From Clitopilus passeckerianus (taxonomy: Eukaryota > Basidiomycota > Agaricomycetes > Agaricales > Entolomataceae): a DNA stretch of 64,000 bases. Positions within the stretch are counted from its first letter, which is position 1. The number at the start of each line of letters is the position of its first letter. Below are positions 33,765 through 47,145 of this stretch, piece by piece. The notes below the pieces were generated by a model. The model did no database searches. It was not told where the DNA came from and worked only from the letters and a program-made list of their open reading frames with translations. The stretch is from NCBI GenBank assembly GCA_944990035.1, contig CALYLX010000034.1:124001-188000 (forward strand), in the 5' to 3' direction. Made by a program: the position numbers and the translations under genes.

Positions 33765-35362
33765 TCAAAGAGAAGCCATCACAGGCTCGTTGTTAAGACT
33801 CTTGCTCTTACCCTGCCGTCCCGAACTTGAGCGAACCTGTGGTGCAATCGCCACCAAGGCAGGCGTAGACGGCTCAAACATCCCAACGTCCCCCGAATTC
33901 GCATTCGCAGTTCCTTGGTTCTTCCCTCCCCTTCCCTCCACCCTCTTCACAAACTCTCCCCAGCAAGCCCTCTCATCCGTTCCCATCTTCTCAAACTCTT
34001 CTCTCAGTGATCCTTCGGCTTTCCTCCACAGCCCCCGGTGGCGACATACGGTGCTCTTGACGTACCGACTCCCGAAAACGCGCTCGAAGGCCAGTTTTTG
34101 GGTCATGGAGGAGCCGCTACCGGGTGGTGGGCTGCGTACGAGAGCGTCCATCGCGTCGAATCCAGTGGAGATTTCGGAGACGCTGTAGTCGTTTGGCCAG
34201 CGTTTTAGTGGTGGGTGGGGATGATAAGGGATTGGGGCCGGCGTGGTATTGGTTGGGGGCACAGCATTTATACTGGAAGAATTGGGATGTGGGCATGCTT
34301 TCGATCTTGATGGTGCAGGTGTTGTAGACGAGGAGGCAGGCGTAGGTGTCTGTTGTGTGCGTGCAGGTGGGTTTGGAGGTGGCGGTGCGGGGTAATACCG
34401 TTGTGGAGGGATTGATGGGGAGGCAGACGTCAAGGACAAGGAACCGACCGCTGGAGGGGATGACACTATCGCAGGTGGTGGCAAGGTCTGTTGCAACGCT
34501 AATGGGGTGTGCGCCAGCGACGTCGTCGGCGAACCCGAGGATGTTTGGTCTGTACTGTAGAATTCCGTGATATGGACCTTCGTGGGAGGGCCTACAGGTG
34601 AACTGTCCGGAAGAGGCCGCTTGAGCGGTATTCGCGACTCAAACTTCATGGGGGCTTCTAGTTTGACCCCTGCCTGCTTCAGGACCTCCTCGCTCATCCC
34701 TGGGCATTCAGTTTCGTCTAAACCTTCGAGCAGAGACTTGCGGATCCTATATAGCAGCCGCTGCTGCTTGGACACAAGCCTGACGCTCTCAATAGTGTGC
34801 TGTTCCCAAGTGCAGGATTGGAGATCATAGGTGTCGATGTAGGAGTGGCCAAGTCCAAGGTCCTTCACCACAGCTGGGATTTGCGCCAACTGGAAGTATG
34901 GAAATGTAGTGTTGGTATGCTGTATTCGTAGCGGGTCCCTGTGTGCCTATCGAGAGAATATATTAGGATCCCATTTTCAATCCGGTAACTTGACCGGTAT
35001 TCAACGAAGAAGGAATCGTCCATCTGACTTACTTTATACCAGATCACCAGAGTGATTGAACGGTTGTAGTCTTCCAATTGTCGTTGCATTTCCTTGTCAA
35101 GCTCAGTAACCAGCATTCTGGCAGGTCCATCGACAGGTGGTTGAAGCGCCGTTAGATCGTTGTTACAAGCAGCAGTCGTCTGAGCGAAGTTCTGCTGCAG
35201 TTGATCTAACGGTAGCGCCGAAGAGACCGCCTTTATGCTCAATGCTCCTTGGAGGGAGTTAGAGACAGAGGGTATCTGTCGAGGGGACAGAACCGAGGGC
35301 GGGCTCAAATGGTTTACGTAGACCCCTGCAGCTTGTAGCGATGAGGCGCCTGTCCCATGCAT
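33765..35362 (-). CDS. Hypothetical protein, 2 exons, Agaricomycete-type, unrecognised
   Basis: Exons 35362-35033 and 34946-33765 join in frame (WYK then AHRDPLRIQ) to 503 aa. No named domain. The N-terminal 110 residues have a helical stretch ending LDKEMQRQLEDYNRSITLVIWYK. The middle is Pro/Ser/Thr-rich and disordered. The C-terminal third has an ordered block YSVSEISTGFDAMDAL and QKLAFERVFGSRYVKSTVCRHRGLWRKAEGS, with conserved-looking Cys/Trp/His. This block would be the thing to search with. Convergent with RQC1, 250 bp apart. Confidence 0.7.
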
Positions 35363-36358
35363 GGTAGTGATCTAATGTATGACATTGAATTTACTGCAAG
35401 GAACAACGCAGACGACTGCAACCGGTAAAGAAATACCTTGGACGAGCTAGGACCTCAACCTTTTGAAGAATGGAGGTCGTCGTGGACCTGCAAGGACCCT
35501 ACGTCCACGGACGCCAGTGAGCGGGAGAGGACTCGAAATTGCAGGCGGACCTCGGTACAGCCCGAGTCAGGTGCTCCGGCTATTGCCGCACCGGTAAACG
35601 AGCTTGCATGGACCCACGTTTGCGCCTGGCCTCACACGGCCAACATCATCCATAGAAGTTCTGTGGAAATCTATGTCGTGTCAATCCTAGATTAGGATGG
35701 ATTCCCACATGGCCCTGTCAGTTATCACGTTCATAGCCGTATAGATTCACTCACGAACGCCACCAAACACCTGACGGACCATGCGCTAATCGGACCAAGT
35801 ACTGGGGACCGGTCAACGTTCTGAAAAGAAAAGCGCTAATAGCATGCTGTGGGCATCCCGTGTATCCCCTCCTCTCTTCGCTGGAAGCCGTGTAACGAAA
35901 ATAATCCTTCGAAGGCGCCATTTACCTGACGGGCCGCAATTGAAATCGTGACGGATCTACTTCTGATAATCTTCGCGTAGCTTAAATCAGTGGATGCCAT
36001 GCATTCAGCTCATTGCGTCAGACTCCTATCAGGCCTGCCATGCTACCGACAAATACCCCGCAATTATCCTCTCTCGCCCACGATCATATGAGATCTTGCC
36101 TGATGTGCGCTTGACTGTGTGGGGAATGTGGAGCTACTGTCAACCCCGATAGCATGCCAGACCCATGCCGTCTGGCGCTTCACGACCAGCGGACCGCGTA
36201 CTCACCTCCAAAGGCTGGGACGCGATCGTCCAAGAAGCAAAGAAAAATGACGGGCTCCACCTAGTTTTTGCGAGTGGAATATATAAAGCGCAAAATTCGC
36301 TGTATGGCCTAGCAACGCTACTAGTTGCGTCAATTTTGCCCCTTGCCTCGCCTGAATC
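35363..36358. other. Intergenic upstream of the LPMO pair
   Basis: About 1 kb with no conserved frame. Presumably holds the promoters of the hypothetical gene (minus) and the first LPMO (plus). The last 60 bp before the ATG are the 5' UTR with a TATATAAAG box at about 36280. Confidence 0.45.
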
Positions 36359-37460
36359 ATGAAGGCCTCTACATCTCTGCTTCTCTCTGCTTTCGCCGTC
36401 GGTTCCGCTTCGGCCCATACCATCTTCCAGGAACTATACGTCAATGGGGCTTCCCAAGGTCATTTGAACGGTATTCGAGTGCCTGACTATGATGGGGTGA
36501 GCCATTTGTTTCTTCTGGATACTGAGTGCCCGATATTGAGCATCGGCTTGGCTTGGATCTAGCCTATCACCGATGTCACCTCCAACGGTATGTTATACTG
36601 GGCTTCTTCAATTCATTAGTCTATTACTGATTGTCGCCTTCGCAGACGTCATTTGCAACGGAGGCATCAACCCCTACCACCAGCCTGTCTCCCAAAGTAT
36701 TATCTCAGTACCCGCTGGCGCAACCGTCGTTGCCGAGTGGCATCACACCCTCAATGGCGCAGACCCTGGCGACTCTGCGGACCCAATCGATGCCAGCCAC
36801 AAGGGACCCGTTATGGCCTACTTGTATGTGCATTTCTCCGAGTTGTCAGGGAATTCAATACGAACGCGACCTCCCACAGGGCTAAGGTTAACAACGCTAC
36901 TCAGACCGACGTGACTGGCCTCAAGTGGTTCAAGATCTACGAGGATGGATACGATGCATCGAGTAAAACTTGGGGCGTTGACAGGCTCATTTCCAACAAG
37001 GGCAAGGTGACCTTCAAGATTCCCTCCTGCATTGAGGCCGGTCAGTATCTCCTCCGTCATGAGCTTATTGGTGAGTACTGTATCAGTCTGAAATCAACCC
37101 ACACGCCTAACGACTGTGAATCAGCCCTCCACTCTGCCGGTTCGTACCCCGGTGCTCAGCTTTACATGGAGTGCGCACAACTCCAGATTACTGGGGGTGG
37201 AAGTACAGCCCCGTCGCCAACAGTCAGCTTCCCTGGTGCCTACGCAGGTAAGTAAGCTTGGAATGTTTCGACTTTGAACCCCAAGCTAATTAATCTCGGA
37301 ACGTAGGCTCAGACCCCGGCATTACTATCAACATTTACCAGACCCTCTCTGGCTACACTATTCCAGGTACGCCCTACACCGCTTTAAGCAGCGGGTAATC
37401 CTCGCTCCTTCCAGTACTGATTATCTTTTCCTTCTAGGACCCAAGGTTTTCACCTGCTAA
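36359..37460 (+). CDS. AA9 lytic polysaccharide monooxygenase, catalytic domain only, 7 exons
   Basis: Copper enzyme that oxidatively cleaves cellulose or related glucans outside the cell. Signal peptide [19 protein letters not shown] precedes the copper-binding His-1 of [11 protein letters not shown]. The second copper His is in [13 protein letters not shown], and the axial Tyr in [15 protein letters not shown]. Other AA9 blocks: [46 protein letters not shown] and [17 protein letters not shown]. Six short introns. It ends directly after the catalytic domain (Cys-Stop), with no linker or CBM1. The second LPMO lies 570 bp downstream in the same direction. Confidence 0.93.
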
Positions 37461-38032
37461 AAATTCTCAGCATCTACCATAAGATAATCGTATCAGCTCT
37501 ACCGATAAGTATGAAGAGCTATTTTTACGCACACTACGATGTAAAGGGATCACCAGGTCCAGGTTCAAATATAACATTCAATTCAATCCTTTCGCTGCCG
37601 CGTTGAGAAACTTGATAGTACCCCAAGATACCCCAGACTTCCTTTCTCTGTCACCCAAGCCAATTTTCCCTAAGCGGCGGACGGGCATTGGCGGCCTCTG
37701 TCTGTCGCGTCAAAACCAGGCCTAGTTCCAGCCGTCCATGAGGCAATATGCACATGAAGCCTTAACACAGAGCTCCGTCCCCGATGATTTTCCCTATAAT
37801 TCTCCTTCCTCCTTCTACCATGACAATCAATACAATGCTGAATGACTAGCTCATGTGAACCGTCGCGTCAAAACCTGGAAGGCACTAGAATTACCCTCCA
37901 ATCGGCGGCTTTAACGGTATGAAAAAGGTACGCTGCGGTTGAACAGTAAGGCGGCTTGTGCGTATTAACGGGAGGTATAAAAAGTGCATGGTAGCTCGAA
38001 CTGTGTTCTTTGCGCTCAAAAGTCTATTCACG
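37461..38032. other. Intergenic between the two LPMO genes
   Basis: About 570 bp holding the promoter of the second LPMO. Two copies of GTCGCGTCAAAACC lie at about 37709 and 37865; this motif is over-represented in the window. A TATAAAAAG box lies at about 37977, some 55 bp before the start codon. Confidence 0.5.
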
Positions 38033-39231
38033 ATGAAGACAATCCTCTCCTCCGCTGTTCTGGCTGCTCTTGCTAGCTCTGCTTCGGCACATACAATCTT
38101 CCAGCAGATGTATGTCAATGGTGCCGACCAAGGTCACCTCACTGGCATTCGAGTAGTTGACTACGATGGCGTATGTTGGCCTTTCATTGACTGCCTAACT
38201 TAGTATTGACCAACTGTACGCCAGCCTATTCAAGATGTCACCTCGAACGGTAAGTTACAGCGTTTCATAACCAAAGCGATTACTCAACCCGTGTCCAGAT
38301 GTCATCTGTAACGGAGGTATCAACCCCTACCACCAGCCCATCTCAAACGCTATCATCACCGTCCCCGCTGGAGCATCCGTAACTGCCGAATGGCACCATA
38401 CCCTCAATGGTGCTGACCCCGGCGATGCCGCTGACCCAGTCGACGCATCCCACAAAGGACCCGTCATCACCTACCTTGCCAAAGTCAACAACGCCACTCA
38501 ATCAGACGTTACTGGCCTTAAATGGTTCAAGATCTGGGAAGATGGATATGACGCCTCGTCAAAGACCTGGGGTGTTGATAGGATGATCGCGAACAAGGGC
38601 AAGGTTACTTTCCAAATCCCTTCGTGTATTCCAGCTGGCCAGTACTTGATGAGGCATGAGATGATCGCTCTTCATGCTGCCTCCTCGTATCCTGGTGCTC
38701 AACTCTACGTGAGTTCACAGTCGGACATTCTCAGACTATTATTCCGAAACTTACTCTCCTTTCTAGATGGAGTGCGCACAACTCCAAATCACAGGCGGTG
38801 GAAGCGCCAGCCCCGCTACCGTCAACTTCCCAGGTGCCTACTCTGGCTCCGACCCTGGCATCAAGATCAACATCTACCAGACCCTCAGCTCGTACACTAT
38901 TCCAGGACCTCCCGTCTTCTCTTGCGGAGGCGCCACCACTGGACCTACGACCACCCCTAAGCCCACCACCACTACGACCACCACCACGAAGCCTCCTACA
39001 ACGACCCCAACACCGACGACCACCACGACCACCACGCCTCCTCCTACCGGCACTGGCACTCCTGTCGCTCAATACGGTCAGTGCGGTGGCCAAGGCTGGA
39101 CTGGATCCACTGTCTGCGTTTCTGGCTCCACATGTACCAAGCTCAATGACTACGTGAGTCCACTAACTCCTTCGCATCCTCACTTGTGCACTAACGCTTG
39201 TTGCCTCTTACAGTACTCCCAATGCTTGTAA
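38033..39231 (+). CDS. AA9 lytic polysaccharide monooxygenase with C-terminal CBM1, 5 exons
   Basis: Signal peptide [19 protein letters not shown], then His-1 of [38 protein letters not shown] and [11 protein letters not shown] as in the upstream gene. After the catalytic domain (PGPPVFSC) comes a Thr/Pro-rich linker (about 60 residues of PTTT-type repeats, probably O-glycosylated) and a family 1 carbohydrate-binding module: [16 protein letters not shown] ... YYSQCL, which binds crystalline cellulose. Four introns, two of which are at the same positions as in the upstream gene; the last splits the CBM1. A clear tandem duplicate with later gain of CBM1 or loss in the other copy. Confidence 0.94.
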
Positions 39232-39705
39232 AAAGTTGCTTCATGACCAGGAGGATTCACGCATTTAGTCTACCATTCTGTATCCAGATCCAATAATCCA
39301 AATTGCATTCTTTCGGCTTTCATGACATCGTAGTGATCTAACCTGAGATTGGATGTGCGCGATCGACGATCGTGTCGTCTCATTGGCCAGAGGTTCGATT
39401 TAAACAACGTGGCTTGACACAGAAGCCAGATGTCTGTCAATATCGTCAATATCAGAGTCGATCGCGGGGCAGGAAGTTCAACCCGACGAACTACACAATC
39501 GAGTCGAATTGGGCCGTTGGGTACGCAGAAGATCTGGATCTATGACAGATAGGTAAGGCGACGCAAGGCGCTTGTAAGACGCCAGGCTATGAATTGTCCA
39601 AAGAATACACGTAAAAGTGGTGTTACAAGGTGGAGGAAAGCGTTGGAAATATCGATTAACAGCAGGGTATTTTGGATTAACGTAACCGTAGAAACAGGGA
39701 AAGGG
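39232..39705. other. Intergenic, convergent 3' ends
   Basis: About 470 bp between the stops of the second LPMO and the NF-YC gene. Short palindromes (CGATCGACGATCG at about 39360) but no gene or RNA recognised. Confidence 0.45.
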
Positions 39706-40586
39706 TCAACACAGTGATCGTTCGCCGGCGGGGGCACTGTTTAGTAGGCTCTGCAACTGTTGTACGACCAATTAAATCAGGTCTGCGGGTGGCGGAGAAC
39801 GTGGAGACATACCTGAGCCAAGACTTGTTGTTGGCCACTACCGCTTCCTCCTTCGAGGTTTATTCCATCTGCTTGTTGATCACTATTGTCGTTCCCATCT
39901 GAAGGCTCCTTCGAGAAACGCAAGTTGTTAGGTGAGTAGTAGGGGAGAAACGCCGTGAGAAACCGCACCTTTGGCTCACCCGCCGACGAGGTAGCGACCT
40001 TTTTACTCCCACCTGGAGTGAATGGCAAATCGTCCCTTGGTACAATGTCGATCAGAAAGTCGAACTGGTCTGATTTACTCAGGGCCTTCGCAATGTCTGA
40101 GCGAGAGAGGGTACGGCGCTTGTTGGCGTCGGCAACAATGAATGCTCTGGCCGTTATCTCTGCTATGAAAACTGGGGGACAAAAGAAATGAAACGTGTCA
40201 GTTACGAAAACGACGCGTATGGGGAGGCGCGGTGGACGATGGGTAAACTGTACTCACTCTCGCATGCTTTACAGAAGAGTATCGGTGCTAAAACGCGAAT
40301 GTTTGGTCAGTTCATGGCTAATAAGCAGCACGGAAGGATGATACCATCTGCAGCAATCATCTTTCGCCGCGCTCAGAACTTAGCATGAAGAAATGTCGCA
40401 GAAAAGAGGGCTTACCTTCACATCTGGATCGCTTTTCATGACTTTCTTAATCCTTGCCAACGGCAAAGGGGGATGTCGATAATCTGGCGTTTCCTGTTCT
40501 GCCGCGTCGATCTGACGCTGCCAGAACGAGCGGAGGAACTCATTGAGCGGTTCTCCAGGTTGCACATAAGGTTGTTGATTCGACAT
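39706..40586 (-). CDS. HAP5: CCAAT-binding factor subunit NF-YC / HAP5 (histone fold), 6 exons
   Basis: Subunit of the heterotrimeric CCAAT-binding transcription factor. Exon 1 (40586-40416) encodes [16 protein letters not shown] and [19 protein letters not shown]; exon 2 is 16 nt (40360-40345) encoding MIAAD; the next gives [10 protein letters not shown]; then [49 protein letters not shown], the NF-YC histone-fold signature with the [13 protein letters not shown] block. The Gln-rich tail ends with [18 protein letters not shown] in front of the fold favours NF-YC over Dpb3/CHRAC-type relatives. Retained introns would break the fold, so the splice model is well supported. A telomere-like repeat lies 59 bp upstream of the ATG. 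Confidence 0.93.
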
Positions 40587-40644
40587 TTCAGAAACGATGT
40601 GATTAAGAAAAGGAAAAAGGGTCGCAGGTCCAGAAATTGGTTGA

Positions 40645-40656
40645 CCCTAACCCTAA
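40645..40656. promoter_or_regulatory. Telobox-like double TTAGGG repeat in the HAP5 promoter
   Basis: CCCTAACCCTAA on the plus strand, i.e. two TTAGGG units read on the strand of the gene, 59 bp before its start codon. In fungi such sites bind Tbf1/Teb1-type Myb factors. Could also be a chance 12-mer. Confidence 0.5.
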
Positions 40657-40918
40657 GAGCTGCCGGATCAATGGCAGCCCGTCACCGGTCCTTCATTCAG
40701 GAACGCTGCACAGCCGTCATTGCCATATGGACTTGGAACCTTTTTGGTACTCAAAATGCGTCATAAGAAAACTTCGGATTCTGTAGGCCTCGGAACTCAG
40801 TTCGTTCCAGTCGGATGGGTATCTTATTATATTACAATACTACAAAGGTTTGCATGATATTATGATTACAAGAATGGTATCTTTTGTGAGCTTCAGCGTG
40901 ATGGGTTTTGAATTGAAT

Positions 40919-41713
40919 TTAGAGGTTGTGTTGCTGGATGTGCCGCATAATCGTCAACGACGTCAGTATCTCTGGACGATCATTACGCGGTTAGTTCTGG
41001 AACAAATCAGTGGCAAAACAAGCATGCTCACCGAGAGTCAAGTGAGAGTAGTTCTTCATGATGGTCAGGTAGTTGCCAGACACCGTCGGGTCATAGGATC
41101 GAGCACCAGGAGCCTTCACGATGAGGTGGGCGACAAGGATGTTCTCTGGTGATGTGCACTCGAGGGCAACCCCTAATTAGCTTGATGCACACTAGTTTGA
41201 GCCGAAGAGTCAGAGCTCACCGTCCATTCATGCTCCTCAGTCACCTGGTGAGCCCACGTGTATTCCCTCCCATCCGACGCCGTGAATTTCCTGAGAAACG
41301 ATCTACCGTCGAGCAACGCAAGATGAAAGCCCCGCAAAATGCAGATGAGCAGCGTATCCTAGAAACGGCAAAGATGACGTGGACGCTTACGAGCCGAAGA
41401 GTGACGTTTTCCGGAGGTACCGGTTCATGGGCACGACGAAGTTGTGGTTTGGCCGTTGCCGAACATAGGTGAGGTTTCCTAACTTTTCGTCTGGGGTGAA
41501 CTCCATTATGACAGTTGGCTGAGAAGTGAAAGGCTGCGTGTCCCGGCGCCGTGAAGAACGAATGTTCATTGGGTATATCATCGTTGTAGTTTGGTTTTGC
41601 ACTCGTGCCACTCGGAAGAATATGCGGTCATACAACTCGTCCCAGTCAGTGGCCGTATTACTTCCCGTACGATCCTCCAGCACGTAGTCGGGGGTGTTAT
41701 CATATTGTGTCAT
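40919..41713 (-). CDS. DUF6593-like protein, 4 exons
   Basis: Exon 1 from 41713 to 41391 encodes MTQYDNTPDYVLEDRTGSN and a beta-rich region RIFFRVARV, VIMEFTPDEKLGNLTY, VPMNRYLRKTSLFGS. A phase-2 intron leads to KFTASDGREYTWAHQ, then CTSPENILVAHLIVKAPG and, after a last intron, EILTSLTIMRHIQQHNL to the stop at 40919. The F-T-x-x-DGR-x-Y-x-W block followed by a C-terminal LEI(x)2S-L-T-I helix is the pattern I associate with DUF6593, a family expanded in mushroom-forming fungi with unknown function. The third exon's acceptor is chosen by frame (phase 0). No signal peptide or membrane segment. Confidence 0.6.
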
Positions 41714-43234
41714 CGGGAATCTCGAGAAAAACGACGTGGTCTAAAGGGCAGAAAGGACACTCGTAGGGTGACGAACAAATTTGGGCAAGGCTCTGACCGC
41801 CCCGAACGTTGTTCTTAAAAGACTTTATAGGCTCAGGGACCATCGGGCGGAAACAAACAGAAGATGATCGAACTCCACTTCTGATGTAGCCTTTCCAGAA
41901 ATGGTTCCGAGCCGAACTGGCATCGTTGGAGAAAACGCCGTATCAAATAGTGAATTTGGTGGACGCCCTTACGGCACTACAGCCAGGTCCCGTCACTGAG
42001 CTGAGGCCTCGAGCTCTCGAGCATGGACGACGCACCAGGTGTGTGGGCGTTTTAAATACAAGGTTCCATTTAGCGCTGGGGAGCCAGGTGCTTGCCGCTG
42101 CGGTGTTACTTTGACTCGACCTCACTCGATCAAGATGGGCGTAAAGATAAGGGATAAGGAGAACAATGTGGGATTTTTTGACAAGCCCTTCGTTTCGCGA
42201 ATTTAATGACTCACGAGATAAAGAAAGGTTTTCGTCGGAATCCATCAGGAAGCAATAGGCAGAGAAATGTACAATTCACCTCGCACCAATCGCGCCCGCC
42301 TCAAAAGTTTCCCTGAACTTGCGTGATGGCAGCACATAGAACGCAATCATGTGGTGAGGTGGATCCATACCACCTGCCTTCTGCCGACGGTACAGTCAAA
42401 CCTTGAATGGGATCTTGTGATGTACTCTTCTTTCTCAAGTTTTCTGACTATCGCACGCCCAGAACATTCATCTTCGACATGCTCCGCAGATATCTTGATA
42501 ATCCCCTGCCTAAGCCATTATAATCTAGTCGGAGCTGGGAGCCCATCTCTGGACTAATTCAGTGAATCTCGGCTACGGCGGGGCTCGCAGTCGTTAGAGA
42601 ATCTGGTGAGTTTGCGACTGTGCAAGGGAACCCCGACGGTTCCAGTCAGGTGAGGAGCTGTGACACCCTCGCAGCGTGTACACCGCTTCAGTTTGAAGGT
42701 ACCCACACCGTCCAGATGTCGAGTCTTGTTCGACTTGAATCTGGGCCACCATCTTCAATGCAGTGTGTCCAGTCAGATCGTGTCAGATGATAGGCGCCTT
42801 GCACGACATCGTGATGCAATTGACACGTATTGGTGTGCTGCCGTTCAAGAGATTTTGCGTTGCTTCCAATTCAGACGAGAGACGATCGATTGATCGCTAA
42901 TCTGCTGCTAGCTTCGACCAATGCGGATATGCATGGCGGCATCTCAGTTAGAACGCACCACACCATAAGAAGAATGTCCAAAGATCATAACTTTGATTCG
43001 AGATTGGTGTCGCATCTGGCAAAGATGGCGCGATCTCCATTGGAGCAACTCTCTTTCAATTATAGAACATACCCCGTTTCGAAAGCATTTGGTGGCAAAC
43101 CACGTTTGATTGCCAAGTATCGCCGGGGAAACCGGTTTTACACCTAAAGTACAAGACTAAACTATACATGAGTAACGGCAGAAGACGTCGGTGACTAGGG
43201 CTTACCTGAGCCAACTCTAACCATGACGTGCTCA
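41714..43234. other. 1.5-kb intergenic region, no supported gene
   Basis: Between the start of the DUF6593-like gene and the stop of RVB1. Frames of 60-105 codons occur on both strands, none with recognisable motifs or plausible splice partners. May contain a rapidly evolving or non-coding gene that I cannot see. Confidence 0.4.
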
Positions 43235-45000
<1,766 letters not shown>

Positions 45001-45240
45001 CGTGCAGTTGACGAGGGTGAGTGGTCCAACATTTTCCAAATAATTATTTGATGTTTGTAAAATGAAAATAATTATTACAAGCCAGTCCATACATAGCAAT
45101 ATCCTCCCACGACCCTTCGTCCTGTCTGCAACAGATGTGCCCAGGAAGGCTTCAACTCAACGTTCAACGTGAGCTACCTTTAGCCAACTACAGGCAGATG
45201 CGTACGCCGAATAATCAACCATTTCAATTAAATTCTGAAT

Positions 45241-46833
45241 CTAAGTCTTTCCTTCTACAAATCCTCGCTCTATCGCCTCCACTTCCTCGTCAGTCATCGC
45301 CAGCAACCTCTTCCAGAATGCCTTATGTTCTGCCTTCGCATGGAACACCAAAGCGTCCTCAGCCGTGTCTGGGGTAGGATCTCTAGCCATTGCTTAGTGT
45401 GTCTATAAGATTGCTCAGTTTTTCTGTCAACGCCGTGAACCTGAGAGATACTGACATGCAGATACGGCAAATAAATTGACCAGTTCCTCCTACTATGTGA
45501 AAGAATATTTTTGCCACACGATGATTCTCTGAGATTCGGAGTTCTGCAATGGATATAGATGAACTCCTGCGCGCTGTAAAGGATATCATGCTTAAACGGC
45601 TAGGATAACGCAACCACAACGAGTACTTTACTTACGGCTCTGTGTGTGCTGACTTCGTGACTTGCATGCTTCCTGCTCCTCCTCAAAAGCAGTCGTTATC
45701 GGCCGTGAATGTGTCTGAGTATTGATCGTGCCCTCTTCAGGAACAGAATTCTGGCCCATCCGATTTGGTGTCATCGTCCTGGTCTCTGACAACTCCTCCC
45801 TCTCTTTTTCATCTACGTGCATTATCCCTTGGACATCGTCTTCATTTTCGGGGAACGCACTCGAAGTTGATGCTTCCGTGTGCGCTGCTTGAACTCCGAT
45901 TTCAGACGTAGGTCTATCCTCGGTCTGATTGGCCTTTGGGCACGTATGAACTTTTGTTGCAATGGCGACAGACGATTTAGGGGGCGAACGGGAGCATGGG
46001 TTTTGCGGGGGTATTGACGCATCCGTTGCGATTGCTTTTGAGGTGCTTGCTACAGCTGGAGTGCCCACACCGCAAGACGACGTATACACAGGCGTAGTTT
46101 CAATCGCCTTCGACTCCCGAGTAGTGGGACGGGATATCTGCTTCCTCAGCTCCCGTATTTTCAACTCGAGTTCGGTGCATCTTGCGTGTAACTTAACGTT
46201 CTCCGTCGCTGAAAGTTGAGTAAACCATTCCGACGCTGTTGCTATCGGCTGGTAGGGCACCAGGCTATCAGGGGAAGTCCAATTTGTGGGTACCCAGATA
46301 TTGGCTGAACTTGAATGACGAGTGATGTTCAGCATGAAGTCTGGTATTGACGGGTGCAAGATCGGCGAACTACGAATCCTTGTAAGATCAGATGGCAACT
46401 CTGTCCACAAAATTGATTTGAAAAAGGCCTTTGTGATTTCATTCGTGGATGACATGAGAAAGAAGATGTCTCCATTTTTGCCCTGTGTAACCTCTGGGAT
46501 CGTAGAATCCCAGAAAAATGCGGTATCTGTGAGCTGCACCATACTTGCTGCATGACGGCGAGACCGACGTCCATGTCCGACATAGACAGAGGAAGCTGCC
46601 CCTCCGTGGGTCGGATGTGGAAGGAATCTATAGTCTGTCGGTCCAGAAGTTCCCTGGTTCTCCCAGAGGTCCGGGCCTCGGATATAATGCGCTTCAGTGA
46701 CTGCATCAATATCGACGTAGATGTCCCCGGCAGCTCCAAGGTCTGCAGCAGGCTGGCCGCGTCCATAGAATTGCGTATACGGAATGTCGCGGCAGGTACA
46801 TTGAATCTGATTCAAGACGTGCCCAGCGGACAT
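45241..46833 (-). CDS. Unnamed family member B (intact): double GDIY module and C-x2-C/H-x4-H finger
   Basis: Exons 46833-45636, 45573-45456 and 45382-45241 join in frame to 485 aa. Module 1: YTQFYGRG, LGAAGDIYVDIDAVTEAHYIRG, HPTHGG. Module 2: GKNGDIFFLMSSTNE, AFFKSILWTELPSDL, FMLNITRHSS, then SEWFTQL and the coiled coil CTELELKIRELRKQI (about 225-240). The tail is Ser/Thr/Pro-rich with short V-G/I-A-T repeats. The C-terminal exons give VAKIFFHIVGGTGQFICRIC, a phase-2 intron, then ALVFHAKAEHKAFWKRLLAMTDEEVE. The acceptor at 45383 was chosen over a nearer one because it keeps the finger in frame. Compared with A it is shorter between modules. Function unknown. Confidence 0.72.
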
Positions 46834-47145
46834 TCTTACCGATTTACAGGGTATTCGTGATGGAAAATGGGAAGCATCACTTAAACAGATCCAGGCTGAG
46901 GTCCAACACCTTTATACCCGCGCTCGGCAATGGTGAAGTAGGGATTCGAGCCTGGGCCGACTCGGAGGTAAACACAGGGAGCAGAGTGTGATGAGGAAAG
47001 CTCAGTCTAGGATCATCTAAGCTTAGTAATTTATTGAAACGCTCGAATGATGTTTCTCAATCATACCTGGCACTCTGACATGCGAACGTTCTCAGCAAAG
47101 TGGCGAAATATGCAACTTATTGAATGGAATGGCATGTAAGTACTT
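46834..47145. other. Intergenic between family members B and C
   Basis: About 310 bp, promoter of B and the far end of C. No feature seen. Confidence 0.4.

Noticed and set aside
41926..42245. Frames on both strands in the 41.7-43.2 kb gap
   Set aside because: No motif, no codon or splice support.
45383..45455. Frameshift in family member B between CRIC and the His half
   Set aside because: Disappears when the acceptor at 45383 is used instead of the one at 45403; B is then fully open.
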